Positions 1 to 8,327 of a DNA stretch of 64,000 bases are shown here, piece by piece. Below the pieces are notes generated by a model. That model was not told where the DNA came from. It saw only the letters and a list, made by a program, of their open reading frames with translations, and made no database searches. The position numbers and the translations under genes were made by a program. Position 1 is the stretch's first letter; each line of letters starts with the position of its first letter. Source of the stretch: Caldifermentibacillus hisashii. GTDB lineage: Bacteria; Bacillota; Bacilli; Bacillales; Caldibacillaceae. The stretch is taken from the NCBI RefSeq assembly GCF_027568575.1, contig NZ_JANUVP010000017.1. The stretch is one strand, 5' to 3'.

Positions 1-84
1 TCACAAGCCAAAAAAATCATTGAATTATGCGGGTATGATCTATCGATATACGTGTCAAAAAATGTCGAAAATCAAGGGAAATAA
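1..84 (+). CDS. C-terminal end of an unidentified protein (truncated by window edge)
   Basis: Reading from base 1 gives 27 codons without interruption, ending at TAA (82-84). The tail reads ...IIELCGYDLSIYVSKNVENQGK. It has the composition of a real protein (helix, then a short beta-like stretch), but nothing upstream is available and I do not recognise the family. The last codons contain a TGTCGAA heptamer that recurs twice just downstream. It could also be a chance open frame. Confidence 0.35.
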   Translation, partial: SQAKKIIELCGYDLSIYVSKNVENQGK

Positions 85-139
85 CACATAACAGGAGGAA
101 ACCTCGAAAAAATGTCGAATTCAATAGAAATTTGTCGAA
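63..139 (+). promoter_or_regulatory. Three TGTCGAA heptamers resembling Spo0A boxes
   Basis: The heptamer TGTCGAA, which is the 0A-box consensus of Bacillus, occurs at 63-69, 113-119 and 133-139, all on the plus strand. The first and third copies extend to the same 11-mer TGTCGAAAATC, so a small local duplication is an alternative explanation. No gene start lies close downstream on the plus strand, so the target, if any, is unknown. Confidence 0.3.
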
Positions 140-481
140 AATCCATCAAAAAATGAAAATATCACCCCATCAAGCTATTTAGATAAAGTTCATTCAAAAA
201 TTACGATGAGTTTCACTTAAGACGTGCGAAATGTGGGTCATATTTGTAAAATCCATTTATTTCACCGCACATAGGTAATTCGTGAACATGAATATTAAGT
301 TGTTCAGCGATTTTTCATACGAATTATTCATTTTGTAATTTTTTATTAGCTGATTTACCTGTCCAAAATAAAAGACATATTATCAACCCATACATGTTTA
401 CGGATCCATGTCAAAAAAAGAATACCAACGAAGATTAATAAAGAAACATTAAACAAAGTATATATTTTATGGTATACTTTT

Positions 482-518
482 ATTGAAAGTAGGGGAATAA
501 CCCCCACTTTCAATTTTC
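482..518. terminator. Strong hairpin with a T-rich tail, terminator-like
   Basis: A 14-position stem (13 paired, one A/C mismatch) with an AATAA loop is followed by TTTT. The closing GGGG/CCCC core inside an A/T-rich outer stem resembles the hairpin at 44302-44327. It could be a terminator of an upstream gene or an end structure of a decayed IS200/IS605-type element; the sequence does not decide. Confidence 0.4.
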
Positions 519-711
519 TGTTTTCTAGTCGTAATCTTTCGGCTTCAAGTTTCGATTTCGTACCTTCGTACCAGACTTTACGAATCGTAACTTTGCCGGT
601 GATTACGGCTATTATTTTTTACAGTATGACCATTCTCCACTTCCTTCTGTATTTAATTACAATACACCTAAATGTAATATACCAACTTTTTTTGTAAATT
701 TTTTTGGTACA

Positions 712-749
712 AATAAAAAAGAGAGGAATTATTTCACCTCTTTGAAAAG
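712..749 (-). terminator. Putative terminator of the coiled-coil gene
   Basis: Read on the minus strand, AAAGAGG pairs with CCTCT(C)TTT across a short A/T loop and is followed by TTTTTTATT. It lies about 85 bases downstream of the stop codon of the minus-strand gene ending at 835. Confidence 0.4.
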
Positions 750-834
750 TAATACGACAAGGACACTTTAGTTGCCGAAAACCTGCTGACCAAATTTTTA
801 GTTTTTCCACGCCCAAAACTGTATTCTTCCTCCG

Positions 835-1335
835 TTAATCTCGTTTTAGTTTGAAGATTTCCAACTCATTTTGGGATGTTTTATGATAAGTGAAGTCAAC
901 GGTAGCCTTGATATCGGATATCTCTTCCTTTACAAAATTAAGTTCTCCATGCAACTTATGAACATCAATGGAAAGGGCATCCAGTTTGGCGTCGGTTTCA
1001 TCCTGACGGTCACGAATAGCGCGAACGATTTGATTTGTTTCTGTCAATTGCGTTTGCATAAGCTTTTGTGATTCAATTGTTTCTGTCAATTGCGTTTGCA
1101 TAAGCTTTTGTGATTCAATTGTTTCTGTCAATTGCGTTTGCATAAGCTTTTGCAATTCAATTGTTTCTGTCAATTGCGTTTGCATAAGCTTTTGTGATTC
1201 ATTTGTTTCAGCTAATTGTACTTGCATAAGTTTTTGCATTTCCTTCGTATATTTTACTTCCTCTTCAATGCTGTCGATTCGTTTATTCACACTTTTTAAT
1301 TCTTCAAGGATTTGTTCAAGTATTTTTTCATTCAT
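835..1335 (-). CDS. Small coiled-coil protein with 14-residue tandem repeats
   Basis: This is a 166-residue, hydrophilic protein with no signal peptide or membrane segment. Its central part (about residues 30-100) is built from 14-residue repeats of the type QKLMQTQLTETIES, encoded by 42-bp DNA repeats that are almost identical. The flanks (LEELKSVNKRIDSIEEEV and later LDALSIDVHKLHGELNFVKEEI) have heptad spacing typical of a continuous coiled coil. A good ribosome binding site (AAAGGAGATGG) precedes the ATG at 1335. The overall shape resembles short Bacillaceae coiled-coil proteins of unknown function. Repeat number may vary between strains by slippage, changing rod length in frame. Specific function unknown. 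Confidence 0.75.
   Translation of the reverse strand: MNEKILEQILEELKSVNKRIDSIEEEVKYTKEMQKLMQVQLAETNESQKLMQTQLTETIELQKLMQTQLTETIESQKLMQTQLTETIESQKLMQTQLTETNQIVRAIRDRQDETDAKLDALSIDVHKLHGELNFVKEEISDIKATVDFTYHKTSQNELEIFKLKRD
1028..1201. repeat. 42-bp tandem repeats inside the coiled-coil gene
   Basis: About four copies of a 42-bp unit (for example the segment around 1076-1117), nearly identical to each other, encode the 14-residue protein repeat. The period is a multiple of three, so copy-number change keeps the frame. Confidence 0.8.
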
Positions 1336-1852
1336 TTATAAACCATCTCCTTTTCATTAATTACGCAAACACAATCCGTCTCCGTATGGTTCATTATCTT
1401 CATCAAGAACCACTTTTGCCTATTCATCGTGTGTTGAAATTATTTGCTATTTCTAGTTGTTGAATACTCATTCCTCGCTTATCACTCGTATTTTCCCCAT
1501 ATCCATGGCAACTTTCCTCTAGAGCATTATTAATTAAATACTAATTTCTTTTAAAATAGAAATCAATAAAAAACCTAAAAAAAGTGTCGACTGTCTAAAA
1601 TGGAAAATTTCTAACAAGACAAGTAGCCTTCCCATGTTTGAGAGTAAATCGTTTTACAATTTTCTTCGGTTTCATTTATAATAAATAATAGATTATGAAA
1701 TTTATATCTTCAAGCAATTCTAAAAATCTTATATCGTAAGTGGGTAACATCTTTCGGTTTCGTAGTACTAGACAGCTGTCAATGACTATCTTAACTGTTT
1801 CGATGTTCTTTTTTTACTCTAAATTCAATATAACGCATTGGAGGGATATTGT
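1336..1852. other. Intergenic stretch of about 515 bp, nothing identified
   Basis: A/T-rich DNA between divergent genes. It should hold promoters for both the coiled-coil gene and the DUF1611 gene, but I could not pick convincing -35/-10 pairs. No RNA gene or repeat was recognised. Confidence 0.5.
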
Positions 1853-2935
1853 ATGAAAAAGAGGGCATTAGTTTATTGTGAACATCAATTCGGATCAATG
1901 GATGGTAAGACAGCAAACGGTTTAGTAAGGGAATCAGGAATTTATGAAATTATGGGCGTCATTGACAGTTCAAAGGCCGGTCTTGATGCAGGTGAAGTGT
2001 TGGACCAAAAAAAGAATGGCATTCCTATTTTTAAAAATTTATCCCACGCACTTAATCAACTTGGTGAAAAGCCGAAATACTTTATTTTTGGGATTGCACC
2101 GGCTGACGCATTTTTAAAAAAGCATGAGCGTGATGTGATTATTCAAGCGATCAAAGCGGGTATGAACATTATTAATCCGCTGCAGGAGTTTTTGACGGAC
2201 GATCAAGAACTGATGGAATACGCAAAAACATATGGGGTAGAAATTAAGGATATTCGGAAACCAAAACCGAAAAAGGAATGGAAAATTTTTTCAGGGCGAA
2301 TTTTACATATCGATACGCCGATTATTACTGTACTTGGAACAGACGGTGCATGCGGCAAACGGACAACAGCGGTTGCTTTGGAAAAAGAACTGCAAAAACG
2401 AGGTTATAAAACGGCTTTTATTGCAACGGGACAAACCGGTCTTATTCAAGGTGCCAAATATGGTTTTGCCATGGATGCGTTTCCTCTCCAATATATGATT
2501 GGTGAACTGGAGAGCGAAATTGTTCGGGCGAATGAAACCGAACACCCCGATATTATTATTGTTGAAGGTCAAGGAGCGTTAAGTCACCCTGCTTATGCCA
2601 GTTCTGCAGGGATTTTAAAAGGCGCCAGACCTCAAGCGGTTATTTTGCAACATGCACCGAAGCGAAAAGTGCTAGGGGACTTTCCTTTCTTCCCGGTTCC
2701 ATCAGTTGAAAGTGAAATTCAGCTCATTGAACATTACGGAAAAACAAAAGTAATCGGTATTACACTCAATCATGAGGGAATGAACGATTTGGAAATTGAA
2801 AAGACGATTAAGGAGTACGAACTGAAGTATCAATTGCCGACAACGGATATTCTAAAGCAAGGAGCAGGAAAAATAATTGACCAAATCATTCAATTTTTCC
2901 CGTCATTGCAAGGGAAAAAGCTAAAGGGTGCATGA
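1853..2935 (+). CDS. dgcN: DUF1611 family protein, DgcN-like (putative D-glutamate N-acetyltransferase)
   Basis: The 360-residue protein has an N-terminal Rossmann-like half (about 1-145) and a C-terminal P-loop NTPase-like half with the signature GTDGACGKRT (about 162-171) and VEGQGALSHP (about 238-247), which is the DUF1611 layout. DgcN of the recently described D-glutamate catabolic route is a DUF1611 protein that acetylates D-glutamate; other members are uncharacterised, so function is by family. The start is ATG 1853 because GGAGGG at 1840-1845 lies just upstream; the in-frame TTG at 1838 would overlap that site. An enolase-superfamily racemase (12439) and an M20 deacylase (5653) in the same block would complete that route. 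A hairpin overlaps the stop codon. Confidence 0.8.
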   Translation: MKKRALVYCEHQFGSMDGKTANGLVRESGIYEIMGVIDSSKAGLDAGEVLDQKKNGIPIFKNLSHALNQLGEKPKYFIFGIAPADAFLKKHERDVIIQAIKAGMNIINPLQEFLTDDQELMEYAKTYGVEIKDIRKPKPKKEWKIFSGRILHIDTPIITVLGTDGACGKRTTAVALEKELQKRGYKTAFIATGQTGLIQGAKYGFAMDAFPLQYMIGELESEIVRANETEHPDIIIVEGQGALSHPAYASSAGILKGARPQAVILQHAPKRKVLGDFPFFPVPSVESEIQLIEHYGKTKVIGITLNHEGMNDLEIEKTIKEYELKYQLPTTDILKQGAGKIIDQIIQFFPSLQGKKLKGA

Positions 2936-2955
2936 TCTTATTTATGGCACCCTTT
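2923..2955 (+). terminator. Hairpin overlapping the DUF1611 stop codon
   Basis: AAAGGGTGC (2923-2931) pairs perfectly with GCACCCTTT (2947-2955). It is followed by A/T-rich DNA but no long T-run, so termination may be partial. Confidence 0.5.
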
Positions 2956-3473
2956 AAATATGAATAATCGATCGGTAAGTTCTTAGAACATTATACGAAG
3001 ATTCGTTAACGCTCGGTACGGTTGTATCCCACCTTAACGGGGAGTAAATATGCAACTTTTTTGGAAAGTTTCGTCAAAACAAGCCCTATAGCCGCTATAA
3101 ACGACAATTTTTGGTGAAGCCCCCGCAAAAATCGTTACATTTGTTGAGAAATCCCTCTTTCAAAAGTAGTCTGGCAGTTGAAGGCACACTTTAAAATTCC
3201 GATTTTTAGGTGCTAGTCTTTTTAGTTTTCGCCACAAAAAACCGTGTCTTATAAAAATTTTTCCATAAATCCTTTTTGCGTAGTAGTCTTTTATATATTT
3301 TATAAATTTGCTATAATTTTACTATTATATAAAAGAGGGGTTTACTTGCTAATGTTAAGGAGGTTTTATTATAAAAGTTAATGCATCAACAAAGTTCACT
3401 TGTTAATGAGCTTTTTGATTGTTAATTAAATACATACATTATCCGTAAACAAATAGGAAGGAAGAGTAAACTT
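2956..3473. other. Intergenic stretch of about 520 bp, nothing definite
   Basis: Non-coding by eye in all frames. An A/T-rich segment around 3296-3340 could hold a promoter. The sequence just before the next gene, GGAAGGAAGAG, is its ribosome binding site. Confidence 0.4.
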
Positions 3474-4280
3474 ATGAATCGGACAATTGGATTTATCGGT
3501 AGTGGTAATATTGCTAAAGCAATGATTGGCGGAATGATTAAGACAAAAAAAATTGACCCTAAACAAATCATTGTTTCTAACAGGTCGTTATCTAGTCTTC
3601 AGGAGATAGAACAAACTTACGGAATTCTTACAACGAGAGAGAATGTGGAAGTTGCGAGAAATGCAGATTTTCTCTTTTTAACGACTACATCAGGAATGTA
3701 TGGAACGGTAATTGAAGAGATTCGTGATGTTATTCGAGAAAATACGATTCTTATCCTTGTGGCAGTCGGTGAAACAATTGAAAAAAATGAAAAACGGTTA
3801 AATCGAGCCATTAAAATCATAAAAGCAATGCCAAACACACCATCCTTGGTGGGGCAAGGGATTACCGGAATCGCCGTAAACGAACTCGTAACTCCGGAAG
3901 ATTTGGAGGAAATTAAAGCACTATTCGAATGTTTCGGCCGAGTGGAGTTTGTCGATGAGTCTATCATGGATGTTGTTACCGCAATTGGTGGTTCATCACC
4001 GGCTTTTACATATATGTATATTGAAGCATTGGCAGATGGGGCGGTTATGTATGGTATGTCCCGCAAACAAGCATATGTGTTTGCCGCACAGGCTGTTTTG
4101 GGTGCAGCAAAAATGCTACTTGAAACCGGAATGCATCCGGGTACATTAAAAGACAGTGTATGCTCACCCGGAGGAACAACCATTGAATCTGTTGCTCTCC
4201 TAGAAGACAAAGGATTTCGTTCGGCTGTTATTGAAGCCATTAAAGCGAACATGGAAAAGGCAAAGAAGATTCACGGGTAA
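3474..4280 (+). CDS. proC: Pyrroline-5-carboxylate reductase (ProC/ProI family)
   Basis: This 268-residue protein reduces pyrroline-5-carboxylate to proline with NAD(P)H, the last step of proline synthesis. The N-terminal nucleotide-binding motif GFIGSGNIAKAM is at residues 6-17, the family motif MPNTP at 119-123, GGSSPAF at 172-178 and SPGGTTIE at 231-238. Length fits the family (about 270). Bacilli often carry several paralogues (ProG, ProH, ProI, ComER) and this copy cannot be assigned to one of them from sequence alone. ATG 3474 follows GGAAGGAAGAG. It is transcribed alone and converges on the amidohydrolase gene; in context it could connect glutamate metabolism to proline. Confidence 0.9.
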   Translation: MNRTIGFIGSGNIAKAMIGGMIKTKKIDPKQIIVSNRSLSSLQEIEQTYGILTTRENVEVARNADFLFLTTTSGMYGTVIEEIRDVIRENTILILVAVGETIEKNEKRLNRAIKIIKAMPNTPSLVGQGITGIAVNELVTPEDLEEIKALFECFGRVEFVDESIMDVVTAIGGSSPAFTYMYIEALADGAVMYGMSRKQAYVFAAQAVLGAAKMLLETGMHPGTLKDSVCSPGGTTIESVALLEDKGFRSAVIEAIKANMEKAKKIHG

Positions 4281-4413
4281 CACCAATTTTTGACAGTTTT
4301 TAGTACAGGAAACAATTTTGTGCTTTTCGTCTCACCACTAGGTTGAAAAATGGAGAAAGGGAACTTAGCTTTTAAATCTGCATGCTTAGTGATATGCAAA
4401 AGATGATAAGTAA

Positions 4414-4448
4414 AAGAAAAGCGTAGAGGGGGACTCTGCGCTTTTCTT
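4414..4448. terminator. Bidirectional hairpin between proC and the amidohydrolase gene
   Basis: A 15-bp stem with one G-T wobble and a GGGGA loop, with A-rich and T-rich outer arms, suits a terminator read from either side. Confidence 0.55.
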
Positions 4449-4537
4449 ACAGGGCTTTGGATTTGTATTATTGTCCAGCTCCGAGCGCCAGCGACTAGCA
4501 AACTTTGCTAAGCGGGGGTTCTGCGCTTTTCTTATAA
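4423..4537. repeat. Duplicated terminator segment plus Bacillaceae-type intergenic repeat
   Basis: The segment GGGGG..CTGCGCTTTTCTTA occurs at 4428-4449 and again at 4514-4534. The second copy runs into the stop codon of the minus-strand amidohydrolase (4532-4534). Between them, 4471-4500 contains a GTCCAGCTCCGAGCGCCAG-type sequence of the kind scattered between genes in many Bacillaceae genomes; this last point is from memory. Confidence 0.5.
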
Positions 4538-5653
4538 TCCATACGTTTTGATGATGGCGCGAAATAATATATTTACACCAATCAGCAAAGCTTCTTCATT
4601 CAAGGTCATTAACGGGTGATGTAATCCGGGCCTTAAATCACAACCTAAGCCCAGCATCGTTGCTTTTAAAGTTGGCTTTTTGATTGAATAAAAATGAAAA
4701 TCGTCTCCACCCGGTGTAAGGATGGAAGGTTTCATATTATTTTCACCAACCGTTTCAATGATCGCTTTTTTCATAATTGAAATGGCTGTATCATTCAAAA
4801 CTGCCGCAGGAACGTAATCTTCGTGCGTTAGTTCAATGGTGACTCCATATAAATTGGCAATCGTTGACAGTATTTCTTGAACTTTTTTATCTAAAGTATT
4901 CATCAGCTTATTATTCTGTGCGCGAAGGTCCAATCCAAATGAAGCATTCCCGGGAATAATATTCAAACTTTTCCCCCCGGCCTGAAACTTTGTCATTTTT
5001 ACTGAGTGTGGGACGGTGGGGTCTAAATGAATTTGGTTAAGTAGATTAACGATTTGTGCGCCAACTTCTATTGCGTTTATGTTTAAATGCGGTCTTGCCC
5101 CGTGAGCGTCTTCCCCATTAATAACCCCTTCATAATTTTTTGCCGCGCCATGAATAATGACAGGGGCGGCAACTCCCATAGGTGTTTCATGATAAGGTCT
5201 CACATGGATCCCGTATAAATAATCGAGATTGTCAATGACATGGTTTTGGATCATCATTAATGCACCATCACCTGTTTCCTCTGCAGGTTGAAAAATAAAT
5301 TTGATAGCAACTTTGTCATGCAATAATTTCTCTTCAGCCAGTTTCCACAATACACCGAGGATAATTGCAGTATGGGCATCATGTCCGCAAGAGTGATTTG
5401 GTTTAAATTTCCCCTCTACTTCCTGCCATAAAGCATCAATATCTGCACGGAGTCCAACAACCGGGCGCTTCCCATCAAAATTCCCGAATTCTCCAATCAC
5501 ACCGGTATGATTTTTAAACGTTATAACTTTGGAACAGTATTCCTTCAATTTTTCTTTTATGTAGGCGGTAGTCTTAAATTCATGCCAGCTAATTTCGGGA
5601 TGGTTATGCAAGTATCGATAGGTATCGATTACTTCTTGTTCAATTGCTCGCAT
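4532..5653 (-). CDS. M20 family metallo-amidohydrolase (AmhX-like N-acyl amino acid deacylase)
   Basis: This 373-residue cytoplasmic hydrolase belongs to the M20D amidohydrolases that remove acyl groups from amino acids or cleave small amides. Visible metal-site motifs are GLRADIDAL (about 67-75), HSCGHDAHT (about 87-95), PAEETGDG (about 123-130) and HGARP (about 184-188), with a late GGDDFHF segment; a dimerisation domain lies between. Overall it recalls Bacillus AmhX. Its ribosome binding site (AAAGGAGGGG) lies inside the last codons of the upstream rpiR-type gene, only one base separates stop and start, and the two are surely co-transcribed. In context an N-acetyl-glutamate or N-acyl-peptide substrate is plausible but not shown. 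Confidence 0.88.
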   Translation of the reverse strand: MRAIEQEVIDTYRYLHNHPEISWHEFKTTAYIKEKLKEYCSKVITFKNHTGVIGEFGNFDGKRPVVGLRADIDALWQEVEGKFKPNHSCGHDAHTAIILGVLWKLAEEKLLHDKVAIKFIFQPAEETGDGALMMIQNHVIDNLDYLYGIHVRPYHETPMGVAAPVIIHGAAKNYEGVINGEDAHGARPHLNINAIEVGAQIVNLLNQIHLDPTVPHSVKMTKFQAGGKSLNIIPGNASFGLDLRAQNNKLMNTLDKKVQEILSTIANLYGVTIELTHEDYVPAAVLNDTAISIMKKAIIETVGENNMKPSILTPGGDDFHFYSIKKPTLKATMLGLGCDLRPGLHHPLMTLNEEALLIGVNILFRAIIKTYGL

Positions 5654-5654
5654 T

Positions 5655-6464
5655 TTATTTCCCCTCCTTTATCACAAAATGATAAGAATCAAAATTAGGA
5701 TCTTCCGGTTTCACTTTATCTGATACTTCATAAAGGATCATGTTTGCAATGGATAATGCCACCATGCCAATCCGAAAAAAAGAAAAACGGTTTCCTAAAT
5801 TTATAACAATAACCGTATCGGCAAACTCGGTTATTGGGGATACAGCAGAATCTGTAACCACTATGACATGGAGCCCCCTTTCCTTTGCACTTTTCGCCAA
5901 ATTGATGGGGTCGGTGGCGTAGCGAAAAAAGGAAAACACGACAAGACATGACCTTTCAGGGGAATTAATAATAATTCTTGAATCCGTTTCAGGACGATAC
6001 AAAACGGTGTTACCCAAAATATAGTTTAAGTGGTAATAAAGCCAGTAAGCATAAGTGAAAGATTGATAATAACCGGCGATAATGATTTTATTACTTTCCA
6101 TAATAATAGCTACTGCTTCTTTAATTTTTTCGTAGTTTATTTTAAGTAAATTATTTTTTACCAAATTTATATCATTGTTTAAATTTTCGTAGCAGTCATT
6201 TATGTTGTTATGATCATCATAATAAAAATCTACATTGATAAGGTCATTACGAATTTCTTCTTGCAAATTGCTAAACTCATATCCGATCGCCTTACAAAAA
6301 CGGATGACCATCGTTTCACTAACCCCAATAATTTCTCCAATCTTTTTTGCAGGATGGATGGCAAAAATAATAGGATCATTGAGCAAAATTCCTGCAACTT
6401 TCTTTAACCCTTTAGTGAGGGAAGGAAAAGATTTTTCTGTTTCCAAAATGTATTTTTTTTGCAT
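5655..6464 (-). CDS. MurR/RpiR family transcriptional regulator
   Basis: The 269-residue protein has an N-terminal RpiR-type helix-turn-helix (about residues 20-75, containing IGEIIGVSETMVIRFCKAIGY) and a C-terminal SIS sugar/phospho-ligand domain (about 110-240). Members respond to phosphosugars or cell-wall-derived ligands and control adjacent catabolic genes. It is divergent from the peptide importer operon, and an inverted repeat overlaps the importer promoter, so it probably controls both directions. It is followed at one base by the M20 amidohydrolase. Confidence 0.88.
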   Translation of the reverse strand: MQKKYILETEKSFPSLTKGLKKVAGILLNDPIIFAIHPAKKIGEIIGVSETMVIRFCKAIGYEFSNLQEEIRNDLINVDFYYDDHNNINDCYENLNNDINLVKNNLLKINYEKIKEAVAIIMESNKIIIAGYYQSFTYAYWLYYHLNYILGNTVLYRPETDSRIIINSPERSCLVVFSFFRYATDPINLAKSAKERGLHVIVVTDSAVSPITEFADTVIVINLGNRFSFFRIGMVALSIANMILYEVSDKVKPEDPNFDSYHFVIKEGK

Positions 6465-6478
6465 TTTGTCACCTTCTT

Positions 6479-6530
6479 TAAAGTATTCACAATATTAACT
6501 GTTGAAATAAAGTATTTCCTTTATTATAAT
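6479..6530 (+). promoter_or_regulatory. Sigma-A promoter of the peptide importer with overlapping inverted repeats
   Basis: TTGAAA (6502-6507), a 17-bp spacer and TATAAT (6525-6530) form a near-consensus promoter. The spacer carries GAAATA-AAG-TATTTC (6504-6518) and AATAAAG-N6-CTTTATT (about 6506-6525). The octamer AAAGTATT also occurs just upstream near 6479-6486. These symmetric sequences over the promoter are candidate operators for the divergently encoded RpiR regulator. Confidence 0.6.
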
Positions 6531-6602
6531 ATAAAAAAATTAGGATTATTTACAATAAGTTTTATTCAATTTTAACTTTTACATACAAAGGGGGAAATGT
6601 AA

Positions 6603-8183
6603 ATGAAAAGGAAGAAAGGGTTGTTTCGTATTTTTGTAGTTTTATTGGCGGTTTTCTTACTGGTGGGATGTAATTCGAAAGAGAGCAATTCCAAATCAGA
6701 ATCGAGCTCTGATACAGACGTCAAAAAACAAACAGGGGGAACATTAAATATTGCTTATCCTACACAACCTCAGTCATTGGACCCTCATTCAACAACAGCT
6801 GAAGCAACACGCGACATGGCGAAATTGATTTATGAGTCGCTATTGACTTTGGATGAAAATTACAAAGTTATACCACAATTGGCAGAGACGTATACCGCTA
6901 GTGATGATCATAAAACTTACACTTTTAAATTGAGAAAAGGTGTTAAGTTCCACAATGGCAAAGAAATGAAAGCAGAGGACGTTGCGGCTTCAATGACAAA
7001 ATGGGGCCAAGATGCGCCGGAAATGGGAGAGCATACATGGACGGTCATTGATGATTATACGGTTGAACTAAAATTGCAAGCACCCTCCTCGCTTGTACCT
7101 TATTTTATTGCCGATCTTGCTAGATTGGCCGCTATTATGCCAAAGGAAATTGCAGAAAAAGCTGGACCAACAGGAGCAGGAGAGTATATTGGAACCGGTC
7201 CGTTCAAATTCATTGAATGGAAACAAGATGAATTAGCCGCCTTTGAAAAGTTTAAAGATTATGTACCGAGTTCTGAACCTTCAAGCGGACTGGGAGGTAA
7301 AAAAGAGGCTTTGGTCGATAAAATCAATTGGTATTTTGTTCCTGATCCGTCTACCAGGGTGAATGGTTTACTTAGCGGTCAATATGATTATGCACATTAT
7401 CTATCCTATGACTCTGTGCCTCAGGTAAAAAACACACCGGGATTTAAAGTCGATATTTGGCCGTACGGGAATGAGATTCTTGTATTTAACAAAAAGTCAG
7501 GCTTATTCACAGATGTACGAGCTCGACAAGCGGTTAATTTTGCATTGGACATGGATGCTGTTCTACGCTCAGCTTTTGCCGAAAAAGATTTTTATGAATT
7601 GGATAACAGTTTGTTCCTAGATACCCAAGTTGATTGGTATACAGACGCCGGTAAAGAGTACTATAATCAAAAAGATTTGAACAAGGCGAAACAGTTGCTC
7701 AAGGAAGTTGGGTATAATGGCGAAGAGATTATCATTTTAACCAGCCGTGATTATGAACATCATTATAATGCAGCAGTTGCAACCCAACAAGAATTAGAAA
7801 AGATCGGTATGAAAGTAAAACTTGATGTATATGATTGGCCAACATTACTGGAAAGAAGGAACAACCCGGAGTTATATGACATTTTCTTTACCGGCTATTC
7901 GACTACGATGACTCCACACCAGTATACATTCCTTGATTCAAGAGCCGAGTGGCCGGGATGGACGAACAATCCTAAAATTGATCAACTCCTTGATGATATC
8001 CAAGCAGCACCTACAATTGAGGAAGCTAAAGAGCACTATGCAGAGTTACAAAAAACGATGTGGGAGGATCTTCCGGTTATTAATCTTGGAAGAAATTCAA
8101 GAGTGTCGGCATATTCAGAAAAGGTTCAAGACTTTACTCAAATGTTAGGTCCTAATTTCTGGAATGTCAGTGTAAATAAATAA
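6603..8183 (+). CDS. Oligopeptide ABC transporter substrate-binding lipoprotein
   Basis: This 526-residue protein is an extracellular peptide-binding protein of SBP family 5 (DppE/OppA type). The N-terminus is a lipoprotein signal with positive residues, a hydrophobic core and lipobox LVGC (lipid-modified Cys23), followed by a Ser-rich linker. The mature part starts with GGTLNIAYPTQPQSLDPH, the typical opening of this family, and includes YESLLTLDENYKV and a FNGKE-like HNGKEMKAEDV segment. It is the first gene of a five-gene importer (binding protein, two permeases, two ATPases). A hairpin after it likely raises its dose relative to the membrane parts. Confidence 0.93.
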   Translation: MKRKKGLFRIFVVLLAVFLLVGCNSKESNSKSESSSDTDVKKQTGGTLNIAYPTQPQSLDPHSTTAEATRDMAKLIYESLLTLDENYKVIPQLAETYTASDDHKTYTFKLRKGVKFHNGKEMKAEDVAASMTKWGQDAPEMGEHTWTVIDDYTVELKLQAPSSLVPYFIADLARLAAIMPKEIAEKAGPTGAGEYIGTGPFKFIEWKQDELAAFEKFKDYVPSSEPSSGLGGKKEALVDKINWYFVPDPSTRVNGLLSGQYDYAHYLSYDSVPQVKNTPGFKVDIWPYGNEILVFNKKSGLFTDVRARQAVNFALDMDAVLRSAFAEKDFYELDNSLFLDTQVDWYTDAGKEYYNQKDLNKAKQLLKEVGYNGEEIIILTSRDYEHHYNAAVATQQELEKIGMKVKLDVYDWPTLLERRNNPELYDIFFTGYSTTMTPHQYTFLDSRAEWPGWTNNPKIDQLLDDIQAAPTIEEAKEHYAELQKTMWEDLPVINLGRNSRVSAYSEKVQDFTQMLGPNFWNVSVNK

Positions 8184-8259
8184 CGAATTAGTGCACCCAG
8201 TAAATGTCCGTTACCATGTATTGGTAAAACGGAAAATAAATTATTTGAAATTAACTTAT

Positions 8260-8285
8260 CCCCTATATTTCTATCAATATAGGGG
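8260..8285 (+). terminator. Intra-operon hairpin after the binding protein gene
   Basis: CCCCTATATT (8260-8269) and AATATAGGGG (8276-8285) form a perfect 10-bp stem with a 6-base loop. It lies between the binding protein and the first permease, without a long T-run, and fits a partial terminator or mRNA-stabilising hairpin that sets unequal expression. A weaker hairpin lies at about 8207-8232. Confidence 0.6.
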
Positions 8286-8327
8286 AAACAAAATTTTTAT
8301 ACGACTTTTGAAAAAGGTGGGAGATAT

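Larger units (their letters stand above)
85..834. other. Intergenic stretch of 750 bp with hairpins, no convincing gene
   Basis: I see no gene here. A 65-codon minus-strand frame over 619-816 has no ribosome binding site, crosses a terminator-like hairpin and is very rich in Lys, Arg, Ile and aromatic residues, so I treat it as noise. The identifiable structures are the TGTCGAA cluster near 63-139, a strong GC hairpin at 482-514 and a hairpin at 712-749 positioned to terminate the minus-strand coiled-coil gene. Confidence 0.5.

Noticed and set aside
112..153. Tiny frame starting MSNSIEICRK after an AGGAGG
   Set aside because: Spacing to the AGGAGG is 13 bases and the peptide is 13 residues; more likely a by-product of the TGTCGAA cluster.
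619..816. 65-codon minus-strand frame
   Set aside because: No ribosome binding site, crosses a terminator-like hairpin, composition unlike a protein.
3617..4252. 211-codon minus-strand frame opposite proC
   Set aside because: A shadow of the strongly supported proC gene; Ser/Thr/Pro-rich composition typical of antisense frames.
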